Below, piece by piece: positions 1 to 20,373 of a stretch of 64,000 bases of DNA (position 1 is the stretch's first letter; the number at the start of each line of letters is the position of its first letter). Origin of the DNA: Apostichopus japonicus (lineage: Eukaryota; Echinodermata; Holothuroidea; Aspidochirotida; Stichopodidae); contig NC_092579.1 of NCBI RefSeq assembly GCF_037975245.1, positions 22,797,166-22,861,165 on the forward strand. Direction: 5' to 3'. The notes beneath the pieces were generated by a model. The model saw only the letters and a list, made by a program, of their open reading frames with translations. It had not been told where the DNA came from and did no database searches. Made by a program: the position numbers and the translations under genes.

Positions 1-2305
1 GAAAATGACTTTTTAGGTAAATATGCTGCACATATGAGGTGGCTTCTTTTGTTTAAGAAGTGACAAAATTAAAGGAGGCACCTTGTGGAATCACAGAAAT
101 TAAAAGAACAAAGGACTTGTGCAAAGTCAAATTATATTTTGAATATAAAACAAAGAGGAGAATATGCTAAAGACCCTGCTGAAAGCCTACTGGAAGTTTC
201 CAGTGTACCATATTGGAGCTATTTGTTAGTAAAAATTGTCACAGTTTTGTACTTTATATATAAATGAACTTGAAGGAAACCCAATGTAATGCTTTAAGTT
301 GCACTCTGACATGTCAAATGTTTTAATTTTTGGCTGTTTTTTTTTTTTTAAATCTCATGCTTTGACCTCGTAATGAATAATGTGCTCGACCTGACCTTTT
401 CAGAGGTTTAAATGTTATAAACTGATCCTCTTGTTATGACCCGAATGGATCTAATGTTGTGTATGCCCCTCCCAATCCGCCTCACCCTCCCCTTCCCCAC
501 TCCTTCCCCCACCCCACAATATGATGTCCCAATGTTAAGTCATACATCTTGTTGCTTTTGTTTGTTGTAGCAGCATGTAGAGACACTTTGTCAAAAGTAG
601 GACGCCTAGGAAACTCCTTCATCCTACAGTCAGACTGTGTTAGGATGTAAATCTAAAAATGTACCCTGAAGTTACACATAACAGGCACTGCAGAGATAAT
701 CTTTATTGTTCGGTATTAATTCGACCTAACTGCCAGGGAGTTTACAGCTGTTGCAGCTTTTGATTCTACGGGGGGTGGGGAGTGGGGGTGGGGGGTGTAT
801 TACCACCTGAATATCGATAGTATCCCCAAGTGTCACCAAGGCGTTGGCCTTTACCGACCGCGATAGTGTAGGCACTTTAAAAAAATATTTATGATGTAAA
901 CCAGGGGTGGGCAACCTATGGCTCGCGGGCCACATGCGGCCCGCCAGTGACTTTTTTGCGGCCCGTGAGGTGTCTCAAGAAAAAGAAAAACGTCAATCTT
1001 TTTAACATCATCACAAAAAAACAAGCTAGGTGCTTAGAATTTATCGGCACTAATGATGCTGTCAGGTAGGCCTATTATCACCATTAATTATCAACTGTAC
1101 TGTATTGTCATTATATATTTGTGAATACAGATTAAATACACACACCTATTGCTTGAAAGTCCTTGGAATCAAAGGTTTGAAATCGACAGCAGGTCGTTGG
1201 TTAGGTGCGGCCCAGTCAATTTTTCACTCCTTAATATCTGACCCATCCATTCAAGAAATGTTATCCCACCCCTGATGTAAACAAATGCACAATTGAGGTC
1301 GTGGCTTGGTTCATCCATCACGTCTTCTTTTATCTCGTTGACTTGTTTACTATAAACTTTATTCATTGTTTCTAATTTTATTCGTCCAACATTTGTTTTT
1401 TATTGTCTAGGTTAAGAGTTTATGATAAGCTCTGCAAAGAAAGTAGGCAATTATTCATCAATTTAACTGTTGGCTATCCTTTGTATTACATCAATGTCAT
1501 AGCTGTTTGTCTGTCTCTGTGTGCGTGCATTTGATCCAGTTTATCGATCCAATTGACCCTTTCCCCCCCTCTTGAGTCGTTATCTTATGTAATCGATTTT
1601 GTTTACTCACTGTCCTATCAGTGTCCTATCCATTCTGTCTGATACTTGTGAACTTTGCCTTACAGGACTCTTAATCGAACAGAGAGACAATTGGCCATAA
1701 TGCTAAATCAAACAAACGTAAAAAATGTAATTGCTTTTTTATATCCTCTTTACAGCCTGATAACATCTGCTTGATGCTGCAACCATATCAGAGAGATTTT
1801 CTGTTTCTTTCAGTGTGGTCTTTTGTGTGTTTTCTCTTAATTTACATTTCATAATTGCAATATGTAATATGCAATGGATAGTTTGATATTCAAGATATAT
1901 ATTGTAAGTGTAGAAGGTACAATTTTTTTTTTTTTCTTGTCGAAAACCGAGACAATTTTGACTAAAAATATAACGAAACATTTTCTTTGCAAAGGCTTAG
2001 CTCAGATAGTACACTTTTCATCTGCAGTGGACACACATGCCTGTTTTCATACGGCTGTTTTGTTCAAAAGATTCAGTAAGGTGAGAGAAGGGTTAAATCC
2101 CCCCCCCCTTTGCCTTCCCCTCCCTCCAACTCCTGCTTCTTATGCTAAAAATGTTTTCCGATTAAACTCGACGAGAAAGAAGCTTTCACAAATGATAGCT
2201 GGGATTGTCAGGATCTTACCAGGGCTCCCCTGACAAGGCTAAGACTTACTGTGCTCATGTTTATTCTGAAAATACCATTTTACACTTTGTCTCCACTTTG
2301 TAAAG
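1..2305. other. IFT140 intron sequence, no coding exon seen
   Basis: No reading frame here matches upstream IFT140 and no splice-bounded exon was found. The stretch holds one hAT-like insertion (902-1274) and several poly-C/poly-G runs. Confidence 0.6.
902..1274 (+). mobile_element. hAT-like non-autonomous element, family A copy 1
   Basis: 373-bp insertion starting CAGGGGTGGGCAACC and ending TATCCCACCCCTG, with short terminal inverted repeats. It is flanked by a perfect 8-bp target duplication, ATGTAAAC (894-901 and 1275-1282). An 8-bp duplication with CAG...CTG ends is typical of the hAT superfamily. No transposase is encoded. It lies in an IFT140 intron; an inverted relative is at 34406-34794. 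Confidence 0.9.
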
Positions 2306-9980
<7,675 letters not shown>

Positions 9981-12197
9981 TCTAGTTAAAAGAGATAATC
10001 CAGCGACTGAAAGATGATCGATTAAATAATCAAAAGATTTCGAAAATTGTTCGTATCTAAAGGTCGAAGCCACCTGCTCGTAGCATTCTGTATGGCGAAG
10101 GGTATATTAAAGTTATGCAATAATTTGGGTGGTATTTTGTTATTAATGCATCTGGCAACAGTGGAAGTGAATGATGAATTGTTTTTCTTTATAATTTATT
10201 TAACTCACTTATTCATGGAGGGAAAATAATATTTCTACAACACAGTTGCAATTTTTTTCCCCTCTAATTCTAAATACAGTGTGAGCCTTGACAACAAAAC
10301 AAACAATCCAAATGGATCAGATTTCAAAGATAAAATCAACGAGAAAATTATTATTATGATTACTATGATTATTATTATATATTATAGATAAGTAAAACGT
10401 TGAAAGGACCTTTCCGTTATGATATAACAGACCACCTTCTGTGATCTATTCCAGGGACTGTTTAGCCAGTCGAAATAAGTTTCTTTCGACCTCGAGTCAG
10501 GGGCAAGATATTGAGACGTGGTTTTCGACTAACAGAGTGAAATAATTTTTTGGTCTTTTCCATATATTATAGTGTCACAGTGTCTGCTACTGGATTATCC
10601 CTTTTAAATATTAAAGAAATCACCTTGATTGAAAATCTGTTAGTAGTGGAAGAAGGGAGTGCCTTCAATTCAGTATTACGAGACAAAAGAACAGATAGTG
10701 ACCATGTGTTGCAAATGATGATTGTTAGTTAGTTTAATAGCAGTTATCGTAAAACTTTGTTATAATTTTGTACTGGAAAAACTAAGTAGCCTTGTTGGGC
10801 ATGTTCCATCTCTTCAAAGTTGGAAGAACAAAGGGGGCGGGGGTTGAAGGGAGGATGAATGGAATGGAGGATGGGTGTCTTCTGCCAATGTTGACAATCT
10901 GAGAATAAGCTACCTATTATCTTTCTTTTCCAGATTTTTATTCACAGAAACCTTTGCATCTTGTTGTCTTTATTTTCCAAGTTTCTTTAGCACCCTTCTG
11001 TCAAACTTCTGTCAATCATGAAGAATCACAAGGTATCCTTACTTGATATCATTTTTTTTTGCCCGGTCTCTTAATCTTTGAACGCTTGCCGGTGCCACCT
11101 TTGTGAACCTTGTATAATGCAAACAGATAACAGTGGCTGGATGAACAATTGAGGAAATACAATGGGCAGATGAATCATGTGACCATGAATGTTGGAGCAT
11201 ACCATCAAACTCATTCTGTGCTCAAAGAGGGTAAACTACAACTACTATCCAGGCTAAAGGGATCATTTGGGGAAGGCGTGAAAGGCTCCTTGGAGACCAA
11301 CTCAGTTGTTTATAATAAATATGACTTAAACTTAGATTCAAAGTTTTCTACACATCTGGCTGTCCTGGGAGAATAATTTTTGTTCTTCAATTTTTGTTTT
11401 GTTATTGTAATCAATTTTTGTTTTTTTCATACTTCTTCATACCTTGAATCCACTTTAAGCACCTTGCATACATTCAGTTTTAATATTGCCGTCCAATTTT
11501 AGTAACTTATAAGGTATTGAAGGTAGTCATATTTTTTTGTTCTATTACAAGGATTTTGAAAGAAATAGCAACTGTGTTTTGGAATGTTAGGATATTGACA
11601 GATATACAAACTAGCAATTTTTGTATTTAGAAATGTAATGAAATTAGCCCAAAAATTTGTTTTTTTTTCATAACTTTCGAGCGTAACCGTAAACATTATT
11701 TCTCAGTGCATGATCACAAAAGTCATATAGTATTTGTTGGAAAGTATATATGCATAGATAAGTCGGTTTCGAAGATAATATTGTCTATTAAGATATGATG
11801 AGCTATTATATGTACATGTAATATTATGACCTACGGATGTGTCTATTTATTTTGTAATGATATATTTGAAAGTTAACTGTTTGCTGACAAGATGAAATAA
11901 CATATCTTAGTACTGATGGCAAACCATATTAGTGCTCAGTGTTTCCATTGTTCAATTTTTTCAGGGGAGGGGGATGGTGAGAGTATTGGGAAGGGGGTTG
12001 GTAGCAAGAGAATCCCCCTTATGTAGATGAAATTACAAACCGGTTCGGGAGGACAAGGGGGGGTCCTTGCATTCTCACACATCATATCCTCAAATGAACA
12101 AAAATAGAAAGATAAAGTAGTACTGTCATGGATGAAATATTACAAGTTTATGTAATAATTTATGTAATTTGAATACAAGACAAGCCTAAAAAAATAA
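9981..12197. other. IFT140 3' UTR and noncoding interval
   Basis: AT-rich sequence after the IFT140 stop. No conserved frame or repeat family was recognised. An AATAAA lies at 11314-11319, but no end of transcription can be assigned. Confidence 0.5.
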
Positions 12198-14040
12198 CGC
12201 CCCTCCTCGCCCCTCCTCGCCCCTCCTCGCCCCTCCTCGCCCCTCCTCGCCCCTCCTCGCCCCTCCTCGCCCCTCCTCGCCCCTCCTCGCCCCTCCTCGC
12301 CCCTCCTCGCCCCTCCTCGCCCCTCCTCGCCCCTCCTCGCCCCTCCTCGCCCCTCCTCGCCCCTCCTCGCCCCTCCTCGCCCCTCCTCGCCCCTCCTCGC
12401 CCCGCCTCGCCCCTCCTCGCCCCGCCTCGCCCCTCCCGCCCCGCCTCGCCCCGCCGCGCCCCGCCGCGCCCCGCCGCGCCCCGCCTCGCGCCCCGCCCCG
12501 CGCCCCGCCGCGCCCCTCCTCGCCCCTCCTCCCCCGCCTCCCCCCGCCGCCCCCCGCCGCCCCCCGCCGCCCCCCGCCTCCCCCCGCCGCCCCCCGCCGC
12601 CCCCCGCCTCCCCCCGCCGCCCCCCTCCTCGCCCCGCCGCCCCCCGCCGCCCCCCGCCTCGCCCCGCCGCCCCCTCCGCCCCCCCCTCCGCCCCCCTCCG
12701 CGCCCCGCCGCCCGCCGCCGCCCCCCTCCGCCCCCTCCGCCCCCGCCTCGCCCCGCCGCGCCCCGCCGCCCCCGCGCCCCGCCCCTCCGCCCCCTCCTCC
12801 CCCGCCGCCCCCGCCGCCCCCCGCCGCCCCCCGCCGCCCCCCGCCGCCCCCCTCCGCCCCCGCCGCCCCCCTCCTCCCCCCTCCTCCCCCCGCCGCCCCC
12901 CGCCTCCCGCCCCCTCCTCCCCCCTCCGCCGCCCCCCTCCGCCCCCCCGCCTCCCCCCTCCGCCCCCCTCCGCCCCCCTCCTCCCCCCTCCTCCCCCCTC
13001 CTCCCCCCTCCTCCCCCCTCCTCCCCCCTCCTCCCCCCGCCGCCCCCCGCCTCCCCCCGCCTCCCCCTCCTCCCCCCGCCTCCCCCCTCCTCCCCCCGCC
13101 TCCCCCCCTCCCCTCCCCCCCTCCTCCCCCCTCCTCCCCCCTCCTCCCCCTCCTCCCCCCTCCTCCCCCCTCCTCCCCCCTCCTCCCCCCTCCTCCCCCT
13201 CCTCCCCCCTCCTCCCCCTCCTCCCCCCTTCTCCCCCCTTCTCCCCCCTTCTCCCCCCTTCTCCCCCCTTCTCCCCCCTTCTCCCCCCTTCTCCCCCCTT
13301 CTCCCCCCTTCTCCCCCCTTCTCCCCCCTTCTCCCCCCTTCTCCCCCCTTCTCCCCCCTTCTCCCCCCTTCTCCCCCCTTCTTCCCCCCTTCTTCCCCCT
13401 TCTTCCCCCTTCTTCCCCCTTCTCCCCCCTTCTCCCCCCTTCTCCCCCCTCCTTCCCCCCTTCTCCCCCCTTCTTCCCCCTCCTCCCCCCTCCTCCCCCC
13501 TCCTCCCCCCTCCTCCCCCCTCCTCCCCCCTCCTCCCCCTCCTCCCCCCTCCTCCCCCCTCCTCCCCCCTCCTCCCCCCTCCTCCCCCCTCCTCCCCCCT
13601 CCTCCCCCCTCCTCCCCCCTCCTCCCCCCTCCTCCCCCCTCCTCCCCCCTCCTCCCCCCTTCTCCCCCCTTCTCCCCCCTTCTCCCCCCTTCTCCCCCTT
13701 CTCCCCCCCTTCTCCCCCCTTCTCCCCCCTTCTCCCCCCTTCTCCCCCTCCCCCCCTTCTCCCCCCTTCTCCCCCTTCTCCCCCCTTCTCCCCCCTTCTC
13801 CCCCCTTCTCCCCCTTCTCCCCCCTTCTCCCCCCTTCTCCCCCCTTCTCCCCCCTTCTCCCCCCTTCTCCCCCCTTCTCCCCCCCTTCTCCCCCCTTCTC
13901 CCCCCTTCTCCCCCCTTCTCCCCCCTTCTCCCCCCTTCTCCCCCCTTCTCCCCCCTTCTCCCCCCTTCTCCCCCCTTCTCCCCCCTTCTCCCCCCTTCTC
14001 CCCCCTTCTCCCCCTTCTCCCCCCTTCTCCCCCCTTCTCC
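12198..14040 (+). repeat. 1.84-kb C-rich minisatellite (10-bp unit, several variant blocks)
   Basis: A continuous tandem array of a roughly 10-bp pyrimidine-rich unit. Variants are grouped in blocks: perfect CCCCTCCTCG (about 12200-12420), G-containing CCCCGCCGCG/CCCCCGCCGC (about 12420-12960), CCCCCCTCCT (about 12960-13225), CCCCCCTTCT (about 13226-13440), CCCCCCTCCT again (about 13440-13660), then CCCCCCTTCT with 9-mers and extra-C units to the end. The minus strand is G-rich. It lies between the convergent IFT140 and MFSD6-like genes. Long Gly/Glu/Arg minus-strand frames are a by-product of the repeat. Confidence 0.97.
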
Positions 14041-14562
14041 ATTTAGTGGACCTAATGTTATAAAATAACACTGGTGTTGACTTTGCGCCTTCCATGCTTT
14101 ATGTTCCTAAATTTCTCGGCTTTCGTTCGTCTTCATTAAAATAGTTATCTCTAAACATTTGCATCAGTGTAGTGGCTGAAGATTTTGTTAATATAATCAA
14201 TATTTAAATTTGCTCAGAACGTTGAATTTAAAGAGATTTCCAGACATTTATAAATTCTACGGAGGCCGATACAACCATTGTCCAACTCACTGAACAAGTG
14301 GGTTAAAATATTACGCATAGCTTTTATTACATTTATTGCAGATTACCGAACGATTCAAACATGTATACCACGAATACCCGACTTGGAAGAGATATACTTG
14401 CCCGAACAAAGGGGTGGGGTAGGATTGGGGTGGATGGGCGTTTCCGAAAATTCGAATATATTTTCAAAAACAATAATAAATAATCCCTTATATTTCAATT
14501 ATATTTATATATATATACTGTTCTGAATTTCCCTTCTCATTACGTTTTCATATATATATACA

Positions 14563-14692
14563 TATATAAATGAAAATCGTAATGGGTTGGAAAATCAAGA
14601 ACAGTGAAAAAACTTCCAGCCTCCACCGGGATTCGAACCGGGCCTCTCGCTCTGTACGCGGACAACCTAACCACTAGGCTATGGACGCTGAT
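14563..14692 (-). mobile_element. tRNA-derived SINE-like element
   Basis: On the minus strand the head reads as a degenerate tRNA: box A TAGCCTAGTGGTTAGG (14666-14681) and box B GGTTCGAATCCC (14627-14638). A short body and an AT-rich tail containing TATATAAATGAAAATCGTAA follow. The tail segment recurs alone at about 14930-14967. The inverted GGTTCGAAACC at about 14703 may come from a second tRNA-like unit. Confidence 0.65.
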
Positions 14693-14929
14693 TGTATGTC
14701 CAGAGGTTCGAAACCGGTAAGGAGAGTCGTAATTCCACTGTAGGCGCTTGTCACCCGTATCGAACAATACTAGTTCTGTTTTTGGTGACATATTTTGCCT
14801 TACTCTAGAGATCAAACATAATGCTAACCAACTCGAAATCATTTGTGATTCATAAAGCCGGATCTCGAAAGATACTTTGAACAGACTTTATGTTAATGAA
14901 ATAGAGATAAACAACAAAGGCAAATGAAT

Positions 14930-15003
14930 ATATATAAATGAAAATCGTAATGAGTTGGAAAATCAATATATATATATATATATAAATATATATATATATA
15001 TCA
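14930..15003 (+). repeat. Detached SINE tail fragment followed by TA microsatellite
   Basis: TATATAAATGAAAATCGTAA plus the GTTGGAAAATCAA that follows repeats the sequence at 14563-14599 with one change. It runs into an interrupted (TA)n tract. Confidence 0.7.
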
Positions 15004-15099
15004 AATCGATTTATTTCTGTTTAAGTTCAGTTACATATTTGAAGTTAAAAGGAATTAGAATACATATTTGAAGTTATATTTAGAATTAGAATACATATT

Positions 15100-15428
15100 C
15101 AGTGGCGTAGGAAAGTACTTTTGAGTGGGGGGGGGGGGCTGAAGACTGATGGCCGGCCTGGGGGAGGGGTCTTAAGGGGAGGGGGTGCATTTCCAGGTGG
15201 CCTCAGATGCAATTTGGTGCACCCACTCCATTTTGTAACGAATTTTGCATTTTCACCTGGCCTTAGATGCAATTTGGTGCTTCAAATGAGATTTTTTTTC
15301 TCATTTGGAAATGAAAAAGGGGTTTTCTGACTTGCGGAGCGGGGGGGGGGGGCGGAACGATACTTCCACCCCCCATATTTTTCACTGGGGGGCTGGCGCC
15401 CCCCAGCCCCCCGGTTCCTACGCCCTTG
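15100..15428 (+). mobile_element. hAT-like non-autonomous element, family B copy 1
   Basis: 329-bp element with ends CAGTGGCGTAGGAA and TTCCTACGCCCTTG and a perfect 8-bp target duplication TACATATT (15092-15099, 15429-15436). The interior is rich in G and C runs and holds two copies of GGCCTNAGATGCAATTTGGTG. It is noncoding. Other copies: 33222-33579 (inverted) and 45079-45429. Confidence 0.92.
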
Positions 15429-16299
15429 TACATATTTATTAGAATACATATTTGAAGAATTACATATTTGAAGTTAAAAGGAATTAGAATCTTATGTTTT
15501 TGAGAGAATGTCTATGAAAATTGAAATGTTCGGAAACGGGGAATCCTGCAAAATTATCACGAACTGATTTTTGTTGTTGTGATTGTTCAAACGTAGGCGA
15601 TTATTAAACCGAGAGCCTGTTTTACCTACATAATTGCCCTCTTTACAAAGAACACTGTAAAAACCATGTAAATGACATTGCCAGATTCACAAGAGAGGGA
15701 ATGGGGGTCTTAACCTCAGTGCAGAATTTGCCCCCATATTGTTTACCTCTTGGACTGTGGTTAAAATTCTCAATGTTGGCTATAGTCTAAGTGTCTGTGT
15801 ATCGGAGCATGGCTCCTGCAGGTAAATTGGAACTCCTATTTAAAGAATTTGGATGATGGAAAACAGACAACTGAGCAATTTAGAGTAACATAATAGGTTG
15901 AAGACAAGCAGTACAACAATTTGGAAGCTTTAAGAGAGAAAGGAGCTCAATAGGAAAAATAAAGAGAGGTTGCCCCGGACCTGGCAAGCCCACCATGCCG
16001 GGATGAACCCTTAAGCTAATAAAAAAATAGTTCCAGGTGACTGGACTGTTCCCCAGAGGAGAACAATTCCAATGTGCACGGTTTTACTCACAAGTCCTCT
16101 AGTCACCGGGTTCCTAAACGAGGGGCCCACCTCCCTCTGCCAGGGCTGAAGCCTCCTCCCAGTTTGAAATATCTAAGGTATCTAGGGAACTTTTAAGATT
16201 ATTTTTAGCGTGGAGTTTATGGACTAAGTAGGCTATTTAATTAAGAGGTCTTGGGTTAGGGGGTCAAGGAGGAGGGGTTTTTTGTTTAAAATAATTAGT

Positions 16300-18950
16300 T
16301 GTTCAAAAAGTGGTGGCGAATTTGCTGCTTCGAGGAGCTTACTATAGTGGGGATATACCTAGGGATATTTAGGCAAATTCTAAGGGCTTTATTATTAATA
16401 ATGATAAATTGGGAAATTTGGGATTTATTACATCTAACTGGGGGCAGATACTGCCATAGGTAATGATTGGTTTGATTTCAGTTGAATTATAGATTTGTAA
16501 TAAAATAAGTGGGGATAGGTAATTTAAATTATTTAGACTTTTTAAGTGGTTTTAAGAATCTCCAAGCTTTAGCTATAGTGATGTATGCGTGTTTTTTTAA
16601 ATTTAAGTTTTATTATCTACAGTAGGGTAATTCCTAGGTAATAGCTTCTTTGCTGGGTGTGATTTTAGTCGTAAAAAGTTTTATACTGTAGTCCTCGGTC
16701 GAGTCAATAGAAAAAGGGTACTTAAAGATTACTAGCTTAGATTTGTTAGGATTAATTTTGACTCTCCATTTACTACAACAGAAGCATAGGGTGTTGAATA
16801 ATTTTTGAAGTGCGTTGATGCATAGGGAGATTATTTTAGTTGTATGCCAAATAGCGAGATTGTCGGCCAACTGACTACATTGTGTGGAGTGAAGCTTATC
16901 GTAGGGAGATCGTTAACGTATATGTTATATAAAGGGGGACTTAGCACTGAGCCTTGTGGAGTTCCAGCTTTGAGTTCAAAGGAGTCGGAGATTATGCCAT
17001 TGAATTTGATTTTTAGTGTACGGTCGTGAAGATAGGAGGAGAGAAGTCTGATGATTTGATTTGGGAGATTATAGTTTAACAATTTGAATCGGAGGCCATT
17101 GTGGCAGGTTTTTTCTTGAAGGCCTTTTTCACAGTCTAGGAAAATGGCGGCCGAGTGGAATTTGTTTTGGAAACCTATTTTGATACTTTCCGTTAATCTG
17201 AAAAGGGGATCTATAGTAGAATTGTTAGGTCTAAAGCCTGCCTATTGCCGAGAGAATGTATTAGTGTTCTCGAGGAAGCGACTAATTCGACCATTAAGGA
17301 TTTTTTCAAAGACTTTTCCTAAAACTGGGAGTAGACTGATTGGTGTATAATTGCTTGGATTCGAGTGTGATTTATTTGGTTTTGGAATAAGAACAGCGGT
17401 CGCCATTTTCTAGGGAGAAGGGAAATAACCTATATTTATGAGTATACGTTGAAAAGTTTAATGGTATTATCGGTGAGGCTAGCTGGGCAGTTTTTGAGCA
17501 TAGTAGATAGGTACCACCGTCGTGGCCCGGAGAGGAATAGTTATTTGTTTTTGCTAGAGCTAGTTTCCAGTCTATGATTGTTATTGGGTCGGTTATTTCA
17601 TATTCTCGGTTAGTATCAGTGTTAAAGTTAGGGTGAACTGGTTTGAGTTAGTGTTGATAAAGTTATCGATATACGTTTTAAAATCACTATCGTAGTTAGG
17701 ACCTTTTGGGGTGTCAAAGATATTTGCAAACGCTTTTACAAGCAAGTCAAGCTGGTCTGAGGGATTAGTAATACGGTCCCCGATAGTGTTTATCGGGTAG
17801 CTGGTGTTGTTACCCATATTTGGTTCTAGTCTTGGCTTTAGGAGATTATTAATTTTCCTCCAGAATGTACTGGGGTCTTTTGCACCGGCGATCTCGCTTC
17901 ATGTTGTCTTTAATTTAGTTATTTCTTGATGGTGGATGAGATAATTGATTTCTTTGTTAATCTTATTAATTTGAGTCTTAAGTCTAGGGTCTCTAGTTAG
18001 ACAGAACTCTCTGCTAAGCTTTCTCCTGGCCTTGATAAGGCAAAGTATATTATTTGTTAGTGTCCATTACTTTCTCTTAGTTCTTTTGAGAGGGCTATTT
18101 TTGTTAAAACTGGTGGAGATTGCCCGTGAGAGAGTTGTAGCCAAATTGTCTAGTTTGTTTGTAGTATCGATATTGTTGAAGTTAATGTAGTTGGGGTCTG
18201 GTCAATAGTTTGTCTATGTCGTTCCTAAAATTGGTCCAGTTTGTCAGATTAGGGGAGCGGTAGAAATTATTACTTATACAAGTTGGTTTAAGTATGAAGC
18301 TTATTAAAACAATATGGTAGTCAGAAAAACCGATGTCGCCAATGATCTGTAGGTTAATAGCCTTGGTGGCCAAATATTTGTTGGTAATTATATAGTGAAG
18401 TAGTTCTAGTGTCAGTTCTAGTAACAGTGTTACTGTTTATAATACGGAAGTCATGTTTGTCAATAATGTCAAGAAGCTGTTTACCATAGAAAGTTGTTTT
18501 GGTGTACCCAAAGTTTAAGTGATGAACATTGAGGTCACCAATTACTATGGTATTTTTTAATTTACACTTAAGAATAATAGATTCGTGAAGGGGTAGGGGA
18601 CAGGTGGGTTATAGTACGATATTAGAGTGATATTGTGGGGTTTACAAGGAATGATAACTTCGAGAGCTTGATGGTTATGAAGCTCAGGGCCAGTGCTATT
18701 AATAGCCTTTATGTGATCTTTGAAGGCAATTAGGATTATAACACCTTTAAACCTAGTTAAGTCTTTTCTGAAAATAATGTAGCCAGGGATATCTAGATGA
18801 GAGGTAATATTAAGTTTGGTTTCTTGGATGGATAAAACATTAGGCTGATGGGTATTAATTTCATTAAGAATAAGCGGGAGTTTTGGGAGAATACTATTTA
18901 TGTTCAGGTGGAGGATTTTTAGCGGGAAGTTTGAATTATTATCCGTCTGA
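16300..18950 (-). pseudogene. Jockey/I-like LINE ORF2 remnant (endonuclease plus reverse transcriptase)
   Basis: Read on the minus strand, the N-terminal part (about 18930-18200) resembles an APE endonuclease: HLNINSILPKLPLILNEI, then NVLSIQETKL, and IGFSDYHIVLISF further on. The reverse transcriptase (about 17150-16640) shows LKAGTPQGSVLSPPLYNIYV, close to the canonical AGTPQGSVLSPLLYN. The catalytic FADD is changed to MADN (about 16866). Several frameshifts and stops break the frame. It belongs with the ORF1 remnant just upstream. Jockey/I-like is the best guess from the RT wording and the CCHC ORF1. Confidence 0.8.
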
Positions 18951-19189
18951 CAGTGGAGATAGACATAGGATTGGAGGAGGAAAGATGTTATTACTATAGT
19001 TCTTCCGTAGTTAGTTTTATGTTAAGGTGTGTGATTGCCGAGATTATGGCATAGCTTATTTTTTTTTAACGTTAATTTCGAAGTTTGCTTTTTCTGTCAC
19101 TGACTTAAGTATTTCTACCACGAAGGTTACCAGGTTTACTTTTTCCGAGGAGCGGATGTTGTTGTTTTTTCAATTGTTTTGGAGTAGTT

Positions 19190-20373
19190 ATTTGAGCATA
19201 TGAGAGCGGTTTTGGATTTTGTTCACTTTTAGTTAGTTTTATCTCTTGATATTTTGGGCATCCTTTGTATATTGCAACATGGTTACCGTCGCAGTTATAG
19301 ACCGGGAGCCCAGAGGGTTTGGATAGTGTTTACCTCATGAGCTGACCTAGGCCATCCTTGAGGGGTTAATTATTGATGACTGGCGAAGCTACCCCACCAC
19401 CAATAATCACTGGCTATGGCCATTTGTTTCTCTTGGGGCCACACCTGACACAGTGTACTCACTTTGATGGGGTTACCAATGAAAGCTGATCTAGTTTAGC
19501 TTTTACCCACACCCACACCCACCATAGCAGGTTTGCCAGTCGTCTGGTTTCATATACAGGAATGCACTGTGAACATTGTGATGTACAAGGCATTGGTTAC
19601 CTTCCCAGCTAACCAAACCCTCTGCGCTCCTGCTCTATTAGCAAATTTTTTTGTCTTCTCTATTTTTGTCAGTCCTTGACTCTGTGGTTTTCTCCACATC
19701 GCAGACATTTAGTTGGGTGTTTACAGTTATTGAAGGTGTGGCCAAAACCTTGGCATTTGTAGCATTGTACAACTGATGGTTGGTCTTGGTAGATTTCGAC
19801 CATATGTTTTGTATAACCTAGGGTTAACTGTTTTTTAAGTACTTTACTTTCCAAGTTTCTTTGTTTGTTATTTTGCTAAAACATTCTCTTGATAGATGTA
19901 GGTTTGATGCCTTGTTCAAGGAGCTCAGATTTGATATCATTGTCTGTGACAGTTGGATTTATGCCGCAGACAACGGCGGAGTATAGTATTTCGGTGGCAG
20001 TTGTTTAGCAAGTTTAGCTATTGGTCTACCTAGATCAGTTGTTTGTAGCCATGGTTTAAGAAGAGAGTGTGTTGATTCGGGGTTGGTCGGGGTTATTTCG
20101 ATGGTCGAGTTTCTTAGGGTTCTTATCGATGTTATAAGAGCATTTTGTTTAGCCTTCTTGACTAGTTTAGCCATTACAATTGGGTTATGAATTATTTCTT
20201 TTGGTATGCCATTTATAACAACTTTTTCACCTTGTTTTGTATTTCTTTCTTTTTTTGGGGGGGGGGGGAGATGTCATTGTCGTTTGTTCTAAAGCGTTTC
20301 CTAGTGACGGATTGCCATTTAGTTAGATCAGGGTCAGAGGAGGACGGAAGTAGTGGTATGTTAGCCATTTTGG
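19190..20373 (-). pseudogene. Non-LTR retrotransposon ORF1 remnant (gag-like, CCHC knuckles)
   Basis: From an ATG at 20373 the minus strand reads MANIPLLPSSSDPDLTKWQS with a proline tract. A later segment contains MAKLVKKAKQ and ITSIRTLRNSTIEITPTNPE, and further on a knuckle CYKCQGFGHTFNNC (C-x2-C-x4-H-x4-C) followed by CLRCGENH. This matches the ORF1 nucleic-acid chaperone of Jockey/I-type LINEs. It is frameshifted. The 5' end of the element is probably near 20460, about 240 bp past the MFSD6-like stop codon and in the same orientation. Confidence 0.75.

Noticed and set aside
1-40. Possible upstream IFT140 exon because the window starts GAAAATGAC like exon a
   Set aside because: The match stops after nine bases and the translation does not resemble IFT140.
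12140-14095. Very long Gly/Glu/Arg-rich minus-strand reading frames (over 600 codons, two frames)
   Set aside because: They are the translation of a 10-bp tandem repeat, open in several frames for arithmetic reasons; no domain, no unique sequence.
14620-14692. tRNA gene on the minus strand
   Set aside because: A and B boxes are present but acceptor and anticodon pairing are poor, and a SINE body and tail follow. The heads at 54.6, 59.2 and 61.5 kb were rejected for the same reasons.
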